DNA of 64,000 nucleotides from Panopea generosa (GCA_029582155.1 CM055895.1:22828462-22892461), one strand, 5' to 3'. Shown: positions 1-12,665, counted from the first letter of the stretch. Translations and numbers: made by a program. Notes: generated by a model not told the origin, from the sequence alone.

Positions 1-128
1 GGTGAGAGACAAATGATAATGAGACACAATTTTGTATATTATCATGAAGACTCTTGCCGGGCAGGGATTCCCATTCACGAACCTTGGATTGATAGTCAGA
101 TGCAATACCAACTGAGCTAATTGGGCCC
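1..128 (-). repeat. tRNA-derived SINE, family A (cut by window edge)
   Basis: Family A, as named here: read on the - strand it starts with a tRNA-like head (TAGCTCAGTTGG resembles a Pol III A box), then a B-box-like GTTTGAATCC, a body with 'tctcattntcatttgtctctcacc', and a 3' end with 'gctaaatattcaaacaaac'. Full-length copies are about 280-300 bp. In this copy the head lies at about 60-128 and the rest continues left of the window. The A/B-box head is seen directly; Pol III origin is inferred from it. Confidence 0.7.
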
Positions 129-1330
129 AGCTCAAAGGGAAAGGGATATCAAACAAGGCAACGTTGAAATTGATTTTATTTGTGGTTATAATTCGAATCA
201 ATATTTACCAGTGAATGTATAACTACAGGAGATATTAAACTCAAAATGTTTCTATCTGCATCGTCATATTTAATAAATAAATTGACAATTTTCGTAAAAC
301 TGGTAAATTATGTTACACTTGTAAAAAGAATCTTCAAAGAAAATATATTTTTTTTATATTTTATTAGATTTCTTTTCCAACGTACAAACTGATGAAATTG
401 ATTTCAAAGAATTGTTGGAAATGAAATGCCTTTCAACTATTTACCAGTGTAATTCATGCCCTGTTCCAATATAAGAATGAAATAAGGAATCGGCCAAATT
501 TTATATACTGTACATATCTTACAAGATCTTAATGCATTGTATAAATAGTGTTAAAGGGAATATTTCAGGATTTTTCAAAATTTAAAAATTGGCTAAAAAC
601 ATTTCCCCTAGTATGTGATGACTGTTTATACTCATTGAACACATATTGCTAACAGGATAACTATTTAAACATACCAAAATCATATATGGCTACATGCCTA
701 GGTTAGACTAAAGAGTGTTCCGACTTAAAATTGCAACATATTTTCTGACATATTAAAGAGTCAAGTTAATTTATTATTTGATTTCAAATGAATCTACTAT
801 ACAGGTTTGCACATAAGAAAATATCTTTCATCTTAGAAAGAGTCCGAATGACAATTGGAAGGGAGTCAAGCATTATTTAAATGCTGTCTATTTTTAGAAT
901 AGGGATTTTGTTTCTTGTTTACCACTCAAATTAAAATATAGAGTTTGCCACGTTTTGGTGGATTTGACATACCAGATCATTCAATTTTTAATTATTAATG
1001 ATAATGAGATGACTTTTTAGCCATTTTAATTTTTTTTAAAGACATTTAAAGCTTTTTTAGCTGATATACTGCCTTTAAGTAAGTATATCAAAATTTCTGC
1101 ACAACACTTTAAAAGTAGGAAATGCACTGTAAAGTATGCTGAAACAATTTTACTCTCAAATTTCAATTAAGAAATTAAAAAAATATTATTATATAATTAA
1201 AGCTATTTCATTGCAGTTTAAATCAAGCAAATAATGGGTTAATTGTGGTGTAAGAGCAGCCTGTCCTTGTTTTGTGATGCGGTTGACATTAATTGTTATA
1301 GTTATTGTGTATGTTTCTCCTAAACACAGG
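129..1330. other. AT-rich non-coding stretch
   Basis: I see no gene, RNA gene or clear repeat here. It is presumably intronic to COX11 (inference from the downstream exon). Confidence 0.5.
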
Positions 1331-1334
1331 GTAC

Positions 1335-1705
1335 TCTGTTGCTAAGTGGTCCAAGGCCTTGATGTCTAACCACACTAACTTCTTACCACTGAGATTGTGG
1401 GTAATGAAAGTTAAGCGCATGAAGAATGGGGCTTTAACGCCATTTTCAACACATTTCAGGTTATTTATGGCATATCCAGTTTTACTGGTGGAGTCAGACA
1501 AAGTAGAACCACTGTCCTTCTGTAAGCAACTGGCAAACTTTTTTACATGAAGTTTTTTGATCAAGTGGGACTCGAACCTACGACCTTAGTGGTGAGAGGT
1601 AAGTGATCTTAAGATGGAGGACCCAAGCGCTGGAAGAAGGCTCATTTAATAATTTCATGTGAGAAAATTTGCCAGTCACTTGCAGACTTTAGGATGGTGT
1701 TTCTA
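1335..1705. repeat. SINE family B fragments (mixed orientation)
   Basis: Family B has a Leu/Ser-type tRNA-like head (GGCCGAGTGGTCTAAGGC-like) and a tail ending in 'ggatatgccataaataacctgaaatgtg'-type sequence. Three pieces are seen: a + head fragment at about 1335-1403, a - copy at about 1425-1626 with tail first and head last, and a + body fragment at about 1650-1705. The small open frames on both strands here are SINE sequence. Confidence 0.65.
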
Positions 1706-1910
1706 CTCATATTTTAATCTAGGCAGTAGTGTAGTAGAAAGAATGTTTGCGGCTGATGCCAGAGGTTGTGGGTTCGTCCCCCAGCTTGACCCCGATGCCT
1801 CTCAAATAACAAACTTAGTATTTGATATACTCAGGAAGCAGACTTGAGAGCAGTAAGTAAAAGCGATGAGCTCAAATTATCCGCAATTGAGCTGAAGTAA
1901 ATTAGTATAA
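1706..1910 (+). repeat. SINE family C copy
   Basis: Family C has a tRNA-like head (GTGTAGTAGAAAGAATG ... GAGGTTGTGGGTTCGTCCC, with a clear B box) followed by a body ending in 'gagctcaaattatccgcaattgagctgaa'. Relatives occur at 6,185, 11,565, 35,870, 52,745 and 55,848. Confidence 0.65.
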
Positions 1911-2224
1911 ATTACTCATTTTATTCCACAATTAAAACTGAATATTCAATAAATTTATATAAACTGTTGTAACATTGAAAACTCATTCACACAAATACAA
2001 GCCATGTAAAAATGCATGTTTCTCTCAACATTGTGAATATGAGGATTATAGTGATGAGTCACCCCGACTGTTCATGCTTATAATCTACCAATCATGTATA
2101 AAACATATCATTTATGTGGTCCAAATATCTCATTTTCATTTATATGTCTGGATTCCCCTTATAAAGTCACATAATATCCAAAAAGCATCATTACACTTTC
2201 ATCTAGTTTAAACTTATTTGTTTT

Positions 2225-2425
2225 ATTTCGATTGTGAAACAAGTTCTTACAACTTAGGCAAATTATTCTCGAAGTCTCCCTGGGAAGAACCCGTACATGT
2301 ACTAAGCATATACGGATAAATTTTCTTGCTCAAAAATACAACACAGCTGTGGCGGAGGATCGAACCCACGATCCTGGGTCTGAGGCTCCAACATTAGTCC
2401 TCGCACCCCACACTACACTTTCATC
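2225..2425 (-). repeat. SINE family D copy
   Basis: Family D has a Gly-like tRNA head (CTAGTGGTAGA-type A box, GGTTCGATCCTCCGCCAC-type B box) and a tail with 'tacccaggaagacttcgagnnngatttg'. Here it reads on the - strand, with the B-box-like end at about 2350-2370. Other copies lie at 13,612, 18,080 and 52,545. Confidence 0.65.
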
Positions 2426-2556
2426 TGCCATAAAGTGACTTGTATTGGCTATGTAGCTGATATCATAATTTATGTAAATCAAGTCAAGTTTATAATTATT
2501 TAATTGTTTTCTTGTAATTTCTTTTATCATGATTTAATATTCGGTATTAATCCTTT

Positions 2557-2862
2557 TTAGTTCATGATTGATTGATTGAATATTTAGCGTCATTTTTATA
2601 CCATCAAGGGCTAACAGACAATCAGTTAACCTAACCACTGTTTCCCAGGATCCTGAAAGGTTAACCAATACTCTAGCACACCCCATCTCCGTAACTAACA
2701 GATAACTTTCCTACTTGAATCAGCGGTGAGAAATGAATGATTATAAATGAGACACAATGTCGTATATCAATCATCACTGAGACTGTTTCTTGGTTTGGAT
2801 TCAAACTCATGACCCCTGGATTGATAGTCAGACGCATTACCAACTAAGCTAATTGGGCCCGC
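2557..2862 (-). repeat. SINE family A, near full length
   Basis: The 3' tail (attgaatatttagcgtcat) is at the left and the tRNA-like head ending in 'ccaactaagctaattgggccc' is at the right, so the copy lies on the - strand. It is about 300 bp and one of the best-preserved family A copies. Confidence 0.75.
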
Positions 2863-3345
2863 CTTTTTGTTCATTAATGATCATTGTACTTGTCACTATA
2901 TGGACAGAAATAGATGTGACATTTAAGAACAGCTCCCAAATGAGGCACCTACCTGATAATACCAGTATCAAATTGTGGGTTTGAGCTCAGTTCATTACAC
3001 ATGCGATCATGATTACATGTGAACACCACGCCTCTTTTAAAGGGATATCCAGCAATTTTGATATAATCTCACTTGACACTTGTAACTTCTGAAAAAAATA
3101 TATCCATTTGAAGCAACATGAAATTGAACAACCAGCCCCACAAAGATAATTAAGTTGACCATTAATTGGAAAAGGGCATAATACAGAGTGTGATCAACTA
3201 ATTCTGGTAAATGTTTGAAAATGAATTGTTTTTGTATTTTAGCAGATTTGTGGTCAACAGTTGCATTAAAAGATGTCAAATGTCGAAATATCAGTTTTTA
3301 ATTGTCAATATGATTGAAAATAATTTCCCATGGTTTCAAAATTTT

Positions 3346-3507
3346 GGCCATTATAAATTAATTGCTAGATTATCAGCCAAACTTTTCTTAAGAAAGGAGG
3401 AGGTGGGGGGGAGGATTTTATTTTTTATGAAAATAAAAAATTGTTGGGCGGCATGAAAATTAGGGGGTGGGTGGGGATGATAAACTAGCAATTAATTTAT
3501 TATGGTC
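3346..3507 (+). mobile_element. MITE-like element, copy 1
   Basis: A 162-bp element bounded by terminal inverted repeats of about 28 bp: 'aaattaattgctagattatc' at the left is answered by its reverse complement near 3,480-3,505. The interior holds G-runs and a 'catgaaaattagggggtggg' block. No protein is encoded. A reversed relative lies at 4,491-4,692. Confidence 0.6.
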
Positions 3508-4187
3508 TTATGTCAAAGATTCATTTACTCAATTTATTTCAAACTAATGTGACACACACCACTAGTTTTTTTTAAACAACAACCCTGTTGTTTGTTTCCA
3601 AAATGTAAAGTTTCATAAAGTAATAGTTGAAGATTAACTATATTCCTATTGATATGTATCATATTAGGTGTAAATATATGTGCATAAATGTTAGTAAACT
3701 CAGTTTAAATTAACATTGGATGTGTCCCTTTAAATTTTTCATTTTACACTTTTATCTAGATTATAATGGAGGTGTAATTAGTTTGGCAGTCTAGCCAGCA
3801 TGTTGTTAGAAAAGTGTTATACCATTAGGGTTATATAGAGTTCAAATGTTTGGAAGTAGCATAATTTCTACACAGTATCACAATTACTTAACACCTATTC
3901 TTATGATGTGTGGTGTCCTCATGGAAACCAGATTTGAGTTGTGAAAAACAAACCCAGTGAATGTAAAAATCATCTATGCTATATCTCTTTGTATTTGAAT
4001 AAATAACAGAATAATACAGAATGGCTTAGAACATGCATTCCCATGAGAATGTTAAATCTATGTTGTTAACAGCTTACCAACATAATTTGCTTTCTCTACA
4101 GCCATACAGTATAATAATGAATTCAGTAAAGTCTAGGAATGTACCCATTATTATTTATATGGAGTCTGAGAATCAGATTGTAGAGAA

Positions 4188-4460
4188 ACTTAGTTGTACA
4201 TCTGACCATCAATCCAGGGGTAGTGAGTGTAAATTCCTGTCTGACAACAGACTCTGTGATGATTGATATACATCACTGGGTCTCATTCTCATTTGTCTCT
4301 CACCGTTGATTTAAGTGGGAAAGTTATCAGTTACTTGTGGAGATGGGTATACTGGTCAACCTTCAGGGATTCCAGGAAAGAGTAGGGTAGGTTAACTGAT
4401 CATCTGTTAGCCCTTGATGGCATAAAAATGTCGCTAAATATTCAAACAAACAATCAAACA
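4188..4460 (+). repeat. SINE family A, 5'-truncated
   Basis: It starts at the 'tctgaccatcaatccagggg' part of the tRNA-like head and runs to the tail 'cgctaaatattcaaacaaac'. The first part of the head, with the A box, is missing. Confidence 0.7.
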
Positions 4461-4490
4461 TCTTTCAAGAAAAACAAAAATAAATGTTAA

Positions 4491-4692
4491 GGCCGTAATA
4501 AATTAATTGCTAGATTATCAACCCTGCCTGCCCCCTAATTTTCATACCGCCCCGACCCTTTTTATTTTCATATAAAACAACACATTATTATCAAAAAATT
4601 TAAAAATAAAAAATCAAAAAAAAAATCCTCGCGCTCTTCCCATTTTTAAGAAAAATTTGGATGATAATCTAGCAATTAATTTATAATGGCTC
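4491..4692 (-). mobile_element. MITE-like element, copy 2 (inverted relative to copy 1)
   Basis: A 200-bp relative of the element at 3,346-3,507 with the same inverted ends (aaattaattgctagattatc and its complement at about 4,663-4,690). The internal 'ccccctaattttcataccgc' is the complement of the copy 1 interior, so the two elements face opposite ways. Confidence 0.6.
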
Positions 4693-5491
4693 AATTGATC
4701 ATAATAAAAAGAATGCCAATTTAAATTAGAAAAGATATTCATGCATGCAGCCTTAAATAACCCATGAGGTATTATAACTTGTCAGATTCAATCTAAATCA
4801 GACCAAACATGATTTGAGATCACTTTTAAATGTACACATTGCTGCAGAAGAGTTAAAGTGCATAAACTTTGATTATCAATATAGATTTTGCATGATAATT
4901 TTTAAACATCTTGATGATTTTTAGGCAAAAAGCAAGTTACAGTGCCACTGTGAATTCAACATTTCTAAGTGCGAAAGTGGAGATCTTTTATTAGATCCTT
5001 TGTCAGAAGATTGAAAATTAAACTTGCTTGTTTGTATTTTGTACAGAAATCATGCTCCAGAATGTTTATTTACTATACTGAAAATATTCTGCAAAAAGAA
5101 CACAAAAATTACCTAAAATTACACTTAAATGTTATTTTTATGAATGGGTACAAATGTTGCCACGGTAATGCAGTGAGTCATGCGGAGATTTGATCAAGTT
5201 GAGTTGAATCACAGGTTATCTCGAGTCTGTAGATATCTCAGTTATGTGCTATTAGAGGAATAAGTGGTGTTCCAGATCTAATCATGTGAGCAATTTGACA
5301 CTTTCTGAGCCAATAAACAAATTTTATAGTTTAAAATTTCAGTACATTTTAGCAGAAGTGGTAAAAATGTAATAATGAAGTGGATTTCTGTTATTGTATG
5401 ATGTTTAGTATCGTTTTCAACATTTTTTTAGCAGAAAATCTCCTTAAAATACAGCATTTGGTATTTTAGACATCAAAATGTTCCAGGGGAT

Positions 5492-5520
5492 CCCCCCCCC
5501 CCCCCCCCCACACACACACC
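5492..5520. repeat. poly-C tract with short (CA)n
   Basis: About 19 consecutive C followed by a short CA run. The complementary strand is a G run. Simple-sequence DNA. Confidence 0.8.
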
Positions 5521-5689
5521 AGTGGGAGGTGGTTACATTCTCATACACTCTCTCCTCAGCTCAGGTTGCCTTCCCCTCACCCCTCCCCAATAATTGAAAT
5601 GCTCCTCTGTACATCATGCACTCTAATTGCCAGGTGGGACCTTTAAGACCTGACCATTGGATGCATGAATGTGTACTTGAGACAGTATT

Positions 5690-5960
5690 CTGAGCATGCT
5701 GCCACATGGTATGATACCCCACCCAGTCGCATACTGACACTGGACCAAATAAACCTAGAATTATCCTCTAACTGCTGAGCGCCAAGCTAGGAAGCGTCTA
5801 GTACCAGTATTCAAGTATTTGGTATGATCTGACTGGGATTCACAAAACCCACGACCATTCACATGCAAGACGGATGCTCTACCACTAGACCACTCTGCGT
5901 GGATCTAACCCACGACTTTGTGCATGCTATACCATTAGACCACCGATGTGGTTAATAGTG
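5690..5960 (-). repeat. SINE family E copy
   Basis: A tRNA-like head on the - strand (complement of 'gctctaccactagaccac', about 5,875-5,895) follows a body that includes CATGGTATGATACCCCACC at 5,705-5,725. A second head-like piece 'ataccattagaccaccg' follows at about 5,930, suggesting a nested or duplicated head. A second copy is at 16,047-16,238. Confidence 0.6.
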
Positions 5961-6184
5961 AGGTAGAAACTTACGATTTTGATTTTTAAAGATATTCTTA
6001 GTTATAGAAATTAACTGGTGAGAAATAATTTGCGTATTGAAGTTTTGCAAGCTGAGATATTTACCAACAAATAAAAATTAATTACAAACATGACCATTTC
6101 AAACATCTCTGAAACTGTTCTATTATACTTGATGAAACATTTTATATATTAATGATCAACTGGCCCTGCATGGCCTAGATATTT

Positions 6185-6345
6185 TATATATGAATGTTTA
6201 CTGGTATTGACACTTCCTTGATAAAACCAGTACTGAGTGTTGCTCATGAAAGGCGTTCGGCCAAGTTGGGGATCAAACCTTCAACCTCTGGTGTGAGTGG
6301 CCAATACTCTTCACTGTGCTAACACCCTGCTTCATGAAATATACA
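6185..6345 (-). repeat. SINE family C copy
   Basis: On the - strand; 'gtactgagtgttgctcatg' and a B-box-like 'ggggatcaaaccttcaacct' are followed by the head complement 'cttcactgtgctaacaccct'. Confidence 0.6.
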
Positions 6346-6434
6346 GGGTTTAAATACTGATAACATTACATAGTATTCATTTAAGCAGAATAGCAAGTTA
6401 GCAATTTTTGGGATTAAACATGCAATGTTTTGGT

Positions 6435-8590
6435 ACTTGGCACTAAAATTTTCCAACTTGACACTAAACTTTAGTGACTAAATAATCAAACTGAATGACA
6501 CAACACTTAGGATTTAGTGACTGAACAATCAAAATGAATGACATGACACTAAGGATTTAGTGACTCTACAATCAAACTGAATGACATAACACTAAGGATT
6601 TAGTGACTCTACAATCAAACTGAATGACACAGCACTAAGGATTTAGTGACTCAACAAACAAACTGAATGACATAACACTAACGATTCAGTGACTCAACAA
6701 TCAAAATGAATGACACAACACTTAGGATTTAGTGACTCAGCAATCAAAATGAATGACATGACACTAAGGATTTAGTGACTCAACAATCAAACTGGATGAC
6801 ACAACACTAAGGATTTAATGACTCAACAATCAAAATGAATGACATGACACTAAGGATTTAGTGACTCAACATTCAAACTGAATGACATAACACTTAACAT
6901 TGAGTGACTCTACAATCAAACTGAATGACACAGCACTAAGGATTTAGTTACTCAACAAACAAACTGAATGACATAACACTAACGATTCAGTGACTCAACA
7001 ATCAAAATGAATGACACAACACTTAGGATTTAGTGACTCAGCAATCAAAATGAATGACATGACACTAAGGATTTAGTGACTCAACAATCAAACTGGATGA
7101 CACAACACTAAGGATTTAGTGACTCAACAATCAAAATGAATGACATGACACTAAGGATTTAGTGACTCAACAATCAAAATGAATGACTTGACACTAAGGA
7201 TTTAGTGACTCAACAATCAAACTGGATGACACAACACTAAGGATTTAATGACTCAACAATCAAGCTGAATGACATAACACTAACGATTAAGTGACTCAAC
7301 AAACAAACTGAATGACATAACACTAACGATTCAGTCACTCAACCATTAAAATGAATGACATGACACTAAGGATTTAGTGACTCAGCAATCAAAATGAATG
7401 ACACGACACTAAGGATTTAGTGACTCAACAATTAAACTGGATGACACAACACTAAGGATTTAATGACTCAACAATCAAACTGAATGACATAACACTAAGG
7501 ATTAAGTGACTCAACAAACAAACTGAATGACATAACACTAACAATTCAGTCACTCAACAATTAAAATGAATGACATGACACTAAGGATTTGGTGACTCAG
7601 CAATCAAAATGAATGACACAACACTAAGGATTTAGTGACTCAACAATAAAACTGGATGACACAACACTAAGGATTTAGTAACTCAAAAATCAAACTGAAT
7701 GACATGACACTAAGAATTTAGTGACTCAATTCTCAAACTAAATGACACAGCACCAAGGATTTAGTGACTCAACACTCAAATTGAATGAGATGACACTAAG
7801 GATTTATTGACTCAAAACTTAAACTGAATGATATAACACTAAGGATTTAGTGACTCAACAAACAACTGAATGACATGACACTAAGGATTTAGTGACTCAA
7901 CAATCAAACAGAATGATATAACACTATGAATTTACTGTGACTCAACAAACAACTGAATGACACAACATAAAGGATTTAGTGATGGAACTCTCAAACTGAA
8001 TGACACCACACTAATGATTTAGTGACTCAACACTCAAACTGAATAACACAACATAAGGATTTAGTGATGTAACTCTCAAACTGAAAGACACCACACTTAG
8101 GATTTAGTGACTAAACACTCAAACTCAACAACATGACACTTAATATTTAGTGACTCAACACTCAAACTGAATGAGATCACACTAATGATTTAGTTACTCA
8201 ACACTCAGACTGATTGACATGACACTAAGCATTTAGTGACTCAACACTCAAACTGAATGAGACCACACTAAGGATTTAGTGACTCAACACTCAAACTGAA
8301 TGAGACCACACTAAGGATTTAGTGACTCAACACTCAAACTGAATGACATGACATTAAGCATTTAGTGACTCAACACTCAAACTGAATGACACAACACAAA
8401 AGATTTAGTGGCTCAACAAGTAAACCACACTAAGAATTTAGTGACTCGACACTCAAACTGAATGACACAGCACCAAGGATTAAGTGACTCAAAACTCAAA
8501 CTGAATGAGATGACACTAAGGATTTATTGACTCAATTTTCAAACTGAATGACACAACACTAAGGATGGAGTGACTCAATAACTTGACACT
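6435..8590. repeat. 43-bp satellite, about 50 copies
   Basis: A continuous tandem array of a 43-bp unit containing 'cactaaggatttagtgactc' followed by 'aacaatcaaactgaatgaca'. Copies differ by scattered substitutions and small indels; the right third is more diverged. Most units contain TGACTCA, identical to the AP-1 core motif. No coding capacity. It lies upstream of the COX11 terminal exon, presumably in its last intron. Confidence 0.9.
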
Positions 8591-9119
8591 AGACTTTTAT
8601 TACAACTCAACCATTAACCTGTTTGACTCAATATTTTACTTTTTGACTTAACATGTAACTTTTTCAGTTACTGCTTAAAATCTTTTTTTTCTCAGTACTC
8701 ACCTTTTTGTACTCGACAATCAAAATTTGCAACTCAACCATTATAGAAAACTCCTCATAATCAATATATCTCAACATTAATCATATTTTCTTATTCAATA
8801 TATTGATACTTCATAGAAATATAAGCTTGGCTAATTGTGAATTTTATGCTATGCCAATCATAGGCAAATAAGTTAATCATGGAGAAGTTGGTTTGTGCAT
8901 AAGATTATCAAGCCCTCAAGGGAAATCTCTTCAACCAGTAATTAGCATCCACACATGATTATCTCAATGATAATAACTAGCATGGTTAAAATGTTCCGCT
9001 ATTATGAATATTAATGAACAGATTAATTAGTCAGTACATGTAGAGTATAATACATGTAAGTGTACACACTGGTTCAATTCTACTTAGACTCTGAGTCATG
9101 TTTATAACCATTTATATCC

Positions 9120-9430
9120 ATCATTTGTCCATAAACTTTTGCTTCAAACAACTTCTCTTCTAAAACTGCTTGACAGAGTTTCACCAAATTTTATGTGAAG
9201 CATTCTTACATGCAGCTCTTTCATTTTCTTTTGAAATCATGACCCTTGGGTCAAATTTGGCTTTCCCCAGGCGCTTATCATTTTTTTCTTCAAAATTTCA
9301 AAAATCTTTTCTCGGAAACCTGATGATATATTCTTCCAGGTTTGTTCAAACCAATTGACTCTAGGGTCAAAATTTGCCCCATTCTTGGGACTTGTCAGTT
9401 TAGCATAGGGAAATTATAATATGAAAATCT
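9120..9430. repeat. fragment of a dispersed repeat related to 20.9-23.7 kb
   Basis: Phrases such as 'gcttgacagagtttcaccaa', 'atgacccttgggtcaaattt' and 'gggacttgtcag' recur in the 20.9-23.7 kb repeat. The short frame here is not a gene. Sequence of this style is common in bivalve non-coding DNA (general knowledge). Confidence 0.55.
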
Positions 9431-9699
9431 TCTTCAAGTATCTACCAGCATGGAAGTTATTCATATTTGATATAAATGATCAGATTGTGTTACTATGGGA
9501 AAACAGAAAATGCTCCCATCTATTTAAGGAATTATTTCATTCATCATGATATCTGGAGTATTGTTTAGACATAACAGTTGGGACCTGATTGTTTAAAGTG
9601 ATTTGATTTTGGAAAACAGCTGTAATAAAAACTGATATATTACAAGTTGCAAAATTTATTAGCAACTCGGCAAGACATTTACAATAATTACAGAAATAT

Positions 9700-10935
9700 G
9701 GCAAATGCTCACTGATTTTAGTAGACAACTGTTATATAACTGGTATATCACACTTTAGCGGACAGCTGTTATATACCTGGTATATTACACTTTAGCAGAC
9801 AGCTGTTATATAATTGGTATATTACATAAAGCTCACTGACTTTAGCCGACAACTGTTATATAACTGATATATTACACTTTAGCAGACAGCTGTTATATAC
9901 GTGGTATATTACACCTTAGCAGACAACTTTTATATAACTAGTATATTACACTTCAGCAGACAGCTGTTATATACCTGGTATATTACACTTTAGCAGACAA
10001 CTGTTATATAACTGATATGTTGCACTTTAGCAGACAGCTGTTATATCCCTGGTATATTACATAAAGCTCACTGACTTTAGCAGACAACTGTTATATAACT
10101 GATATATTACACTTTAGCAGACAGCTGTTATATACCTGGTATATTACACCTTAGCAGACAACTGTTATATAACTAGTATATTACACTTTAGCAGACAGCT
10201 GTTATATACCTGGTATATTACACTTTAGCAGACAACTGTATTATAACTGATATGTTACACTTTAGCAGACAGCTGTTATATCCCTGGTATATTACATAAA
10301 GCTCAGTGATTTTAGTAGACAACTGTTATATAACTGATATATTACACTTTAGCAGACAGCTGTTATATAACTGATATATTACACTTTAGCAGACAACTGC
10401 TATATAACTGATATATTACACTTTAGCACACAGCTGTTATATAACTGATATGTTACACTTTAGCAGACAGCTGTTATATCACTGGTATATTACATAAAGC
10501 TCACTGACTTTAGCCGACAACTGCTATATAACTGATATATTACACTTTAGCAGACAGCTGTTATATAACTGATATATTACACTTTGCAGACAGCTGTTAT
10601 ATACCTGGTATATTACACCCTATCAGACAACTGTTATATAACTAGTATATTACACTTTAGCAGACAGCTGTTATATACCTGGTATATTACACTTTAGCAG
10701 ACAACTGTTATATAACTGATATGTTACACTTTAGCAGACAGCTGTTATATCCCTGGTATATTACATAAAGCTCAGTGATTTTAGTAGACAACTGTTATAT
10801 AACTGATATATTACACTTTAGCACACAGCTGTTGTATAACTGATATATTACATAAAGCTGAATGACTTTAGTAGGCAGCTGGTACACAACTGATATATTA
10901 TATAAAGCTCAATGAATTTAGTAGACAGCTGTGAT
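9700..10935. repeat. 37-bp satellite with a longer variant unit, about 30 copies
   Basis: The basic unit is 37 bp (contains 'tttagcagacagctgttata' and 'cctggtatattacac'). At intervals a longer unit of about 50 bp carries an extra 'cataaagctcactgac' segment (about 9,825, 10,055, 10,295, 10,490, 10,765, 10,850), giving a higher-order pattern. Many units contain the palindrome CAGCTG; alternating units carry CAACTG. Confidence 0.88.
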
Positions 10936-11348
10936 GTTACTGAAAGTTTACATGTCTTAATGTGTTATCTTTTGAACATCAAATTAATGTAACAAACAAC
11001 ATGAAAAAACACAACAAAGTAGATTATCCAGTAACATATCGCTGAAACCAGGCAAAGTGATGATAACAAATTAAAAACCTTGAAATTCTTAACAAGCACT
11101 TGTGTTTTAAGTGTTACATCTTGTACCTCTTGACTGATATTGTGCACAGGGACAAAGGCATTTTGTACGTCTGAGTAGGTCGATATTGCTGTGTACAGTG
11201 GAATTATAGACACCTCTCACTCTTGTTTTATTTACTTCACTTCAGCAGACAGCGCATCATCCACATTTCCATCTTGGACTAAATATTATGATGACTTGTC
11301 ATAAATAAGTAGAGCCGGGTACCGCAAGAAAAATGTACTGTAATATAC
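10936..11348. other. no feature seen
   Basis: AT-rich sequence after the satellite. An 82-codon frame on the - strand (11,213-10,965) is not recognised, has no repeat relation and no splice context that persuades me. Confidence 0.4.
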
Positions 11349-11640
11349 CGCATTTTTAGCTCGCTGGGACGAAGTCCAAGGAGAGCTGTTGTCATGACCC
11401 CAGCGTTGTCGTCGGCATCGTCTGTAGACACCCAGGTTAAACTTTTGCGTTTAAGTTTCTGTTATCTATGCAACCCCTCATTGGATATAAATGAAACTTT
11501 GCATGTGTGTTAACCATCATCAATGGAACACACAGAGACAAGAACATACTAAAAGAGCAACAACAAATTGAGCCGGGGATCGAACCCACAACCTCTGCGT
11601 GAGCGGCCATTAATCTATCCAGTACACTACCACCATGCGA
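11349..11640. repeat. dispersed repeat piece plus SINE family C (-)
   Basis: 11,349-11,540 begins 'agctcgctgggacgaagtcc', a repeat start of a kind frequent in bivalve DNA (general knowledge). From about 11,565 a family C SINE head follows on the - strand, with B-box-like 'ggggatcgaacccacaacct' and end 'atctatccagtacactacca'. Confidence 0.55.
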
Positions 11641-12210
11641 TGTATATTATTCAACATCCTTACTACGAAGGTACAAACCAGTTATCTATTATTTCATCTC
11701 CAGCTGCATTCTTCTTATCCTCTTGGTACCTTGAATGCTCAAAGTTATTGTCTAAATGGTGTAGATAAAACTGCCCAGACTTCTTTAATAATGTATCAGG
11801 ATTCTCTAGGGAGAGCTTGTTTCTATTGATTTACTATCATTTTAAAATGAATTTGTAACATAGACATTGGTTATGTTGTCCTGAGGGTTACATGGATCCC
11901 CCTGGGTATTACTGAGTCAGTACTACACAGATATGCTCTCTGATTCTTAATATTGCTTATTGTCAATTAGAAGTCTTTTTACATAATATTTCAATGGTCC
12001 TTTGAGGTATGGCAGGTCTATAATATAGATATCTTCTATGTGAAATGTTTTATTTGTTGTTACATGTTATTCAAGATGGCCACTTTTGACTAAAAATAGA
12101 CCAAAAATCTTAAAAGAATTACTAACATCATCCCCAGACACCGTGAGTGATTGTCCAATGGTACGAAGATGAAAATGTTTTGCTTATGTTGCTTTTGTCA
12201 TCTTTATTCA
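11641..12210. other. no feature seen
   Basis: Small overlapping frames only. 'caagatggccacttttgac' near 12,070 resembles text in the 20.9-23.7 kb repeat, so part may be an old copy of it. Confidence 0.4.
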
Positions 12211-12212
12211 GT

Positions 12213-12410
12213 TTAGAGGTCTTCGGTGGCCAAGCGAGGTCTAAGGCACTAACAACCACTAACCTCTTACCACAGAGGTCGTCGGTTTGAGCCCAGCTTG
12301 TTCCGAAAACCTTTATGTGAGAAAGTTTGCCAATTATTCGCAGGATGGTGGTTCTACTCAGAATCGTGCTTAGGTCTTCCTCCACCTGTAAAACTGGATA
12401 TGCATTATAT
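12213..12410 (+). repeat. SINE family B copy
   Basis: Head 'ggtggccaagcgaggtctaa' and B-box-like 'gtcgtcggtttgagccc', then a body with 'gtgagaaagtttgcc' and 'ggatggtggttctactcaga', ending near 'aaactggatatgc'. Confidence 0.7.
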
Positions 12411-12589
12411 TACCTGTTATGTGATCAAAATGGCGTCTGTGTGGGGGTTTTGCGCCTTTATATCTAACAGTATCTTAGTTATATAATGGCGATTTGTGCA
12501 CTTTAAATCATGATTTCTGGGACCTGTCAGGCATTTAACCCCTACTTAACACATCTTATCCCTGTGATTCACTTCTTCCCCACATTATA

Positions 12590-12665
12590 TTCAGGTGGGA
12601 GATCCATGACCATAAAATAAAATTCATGGATAGTCAGATGGTTTATCAACAGAGCTAGCTGGGCC
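12590..12665 (-). repeat. SINE family A head fragment, diverged
   Basis: 'tggatagtcagatggtttat' followed by 'cagagctagctgggcc' matches the complement of the family A head. Old and truncated. Confidence 0.5.

Noticed and set aside
6435..10935. CRISPR-like direct repeats
   Set aside because: The copies abut with no unique spacers and the host is a eukaryote; these are satellites.
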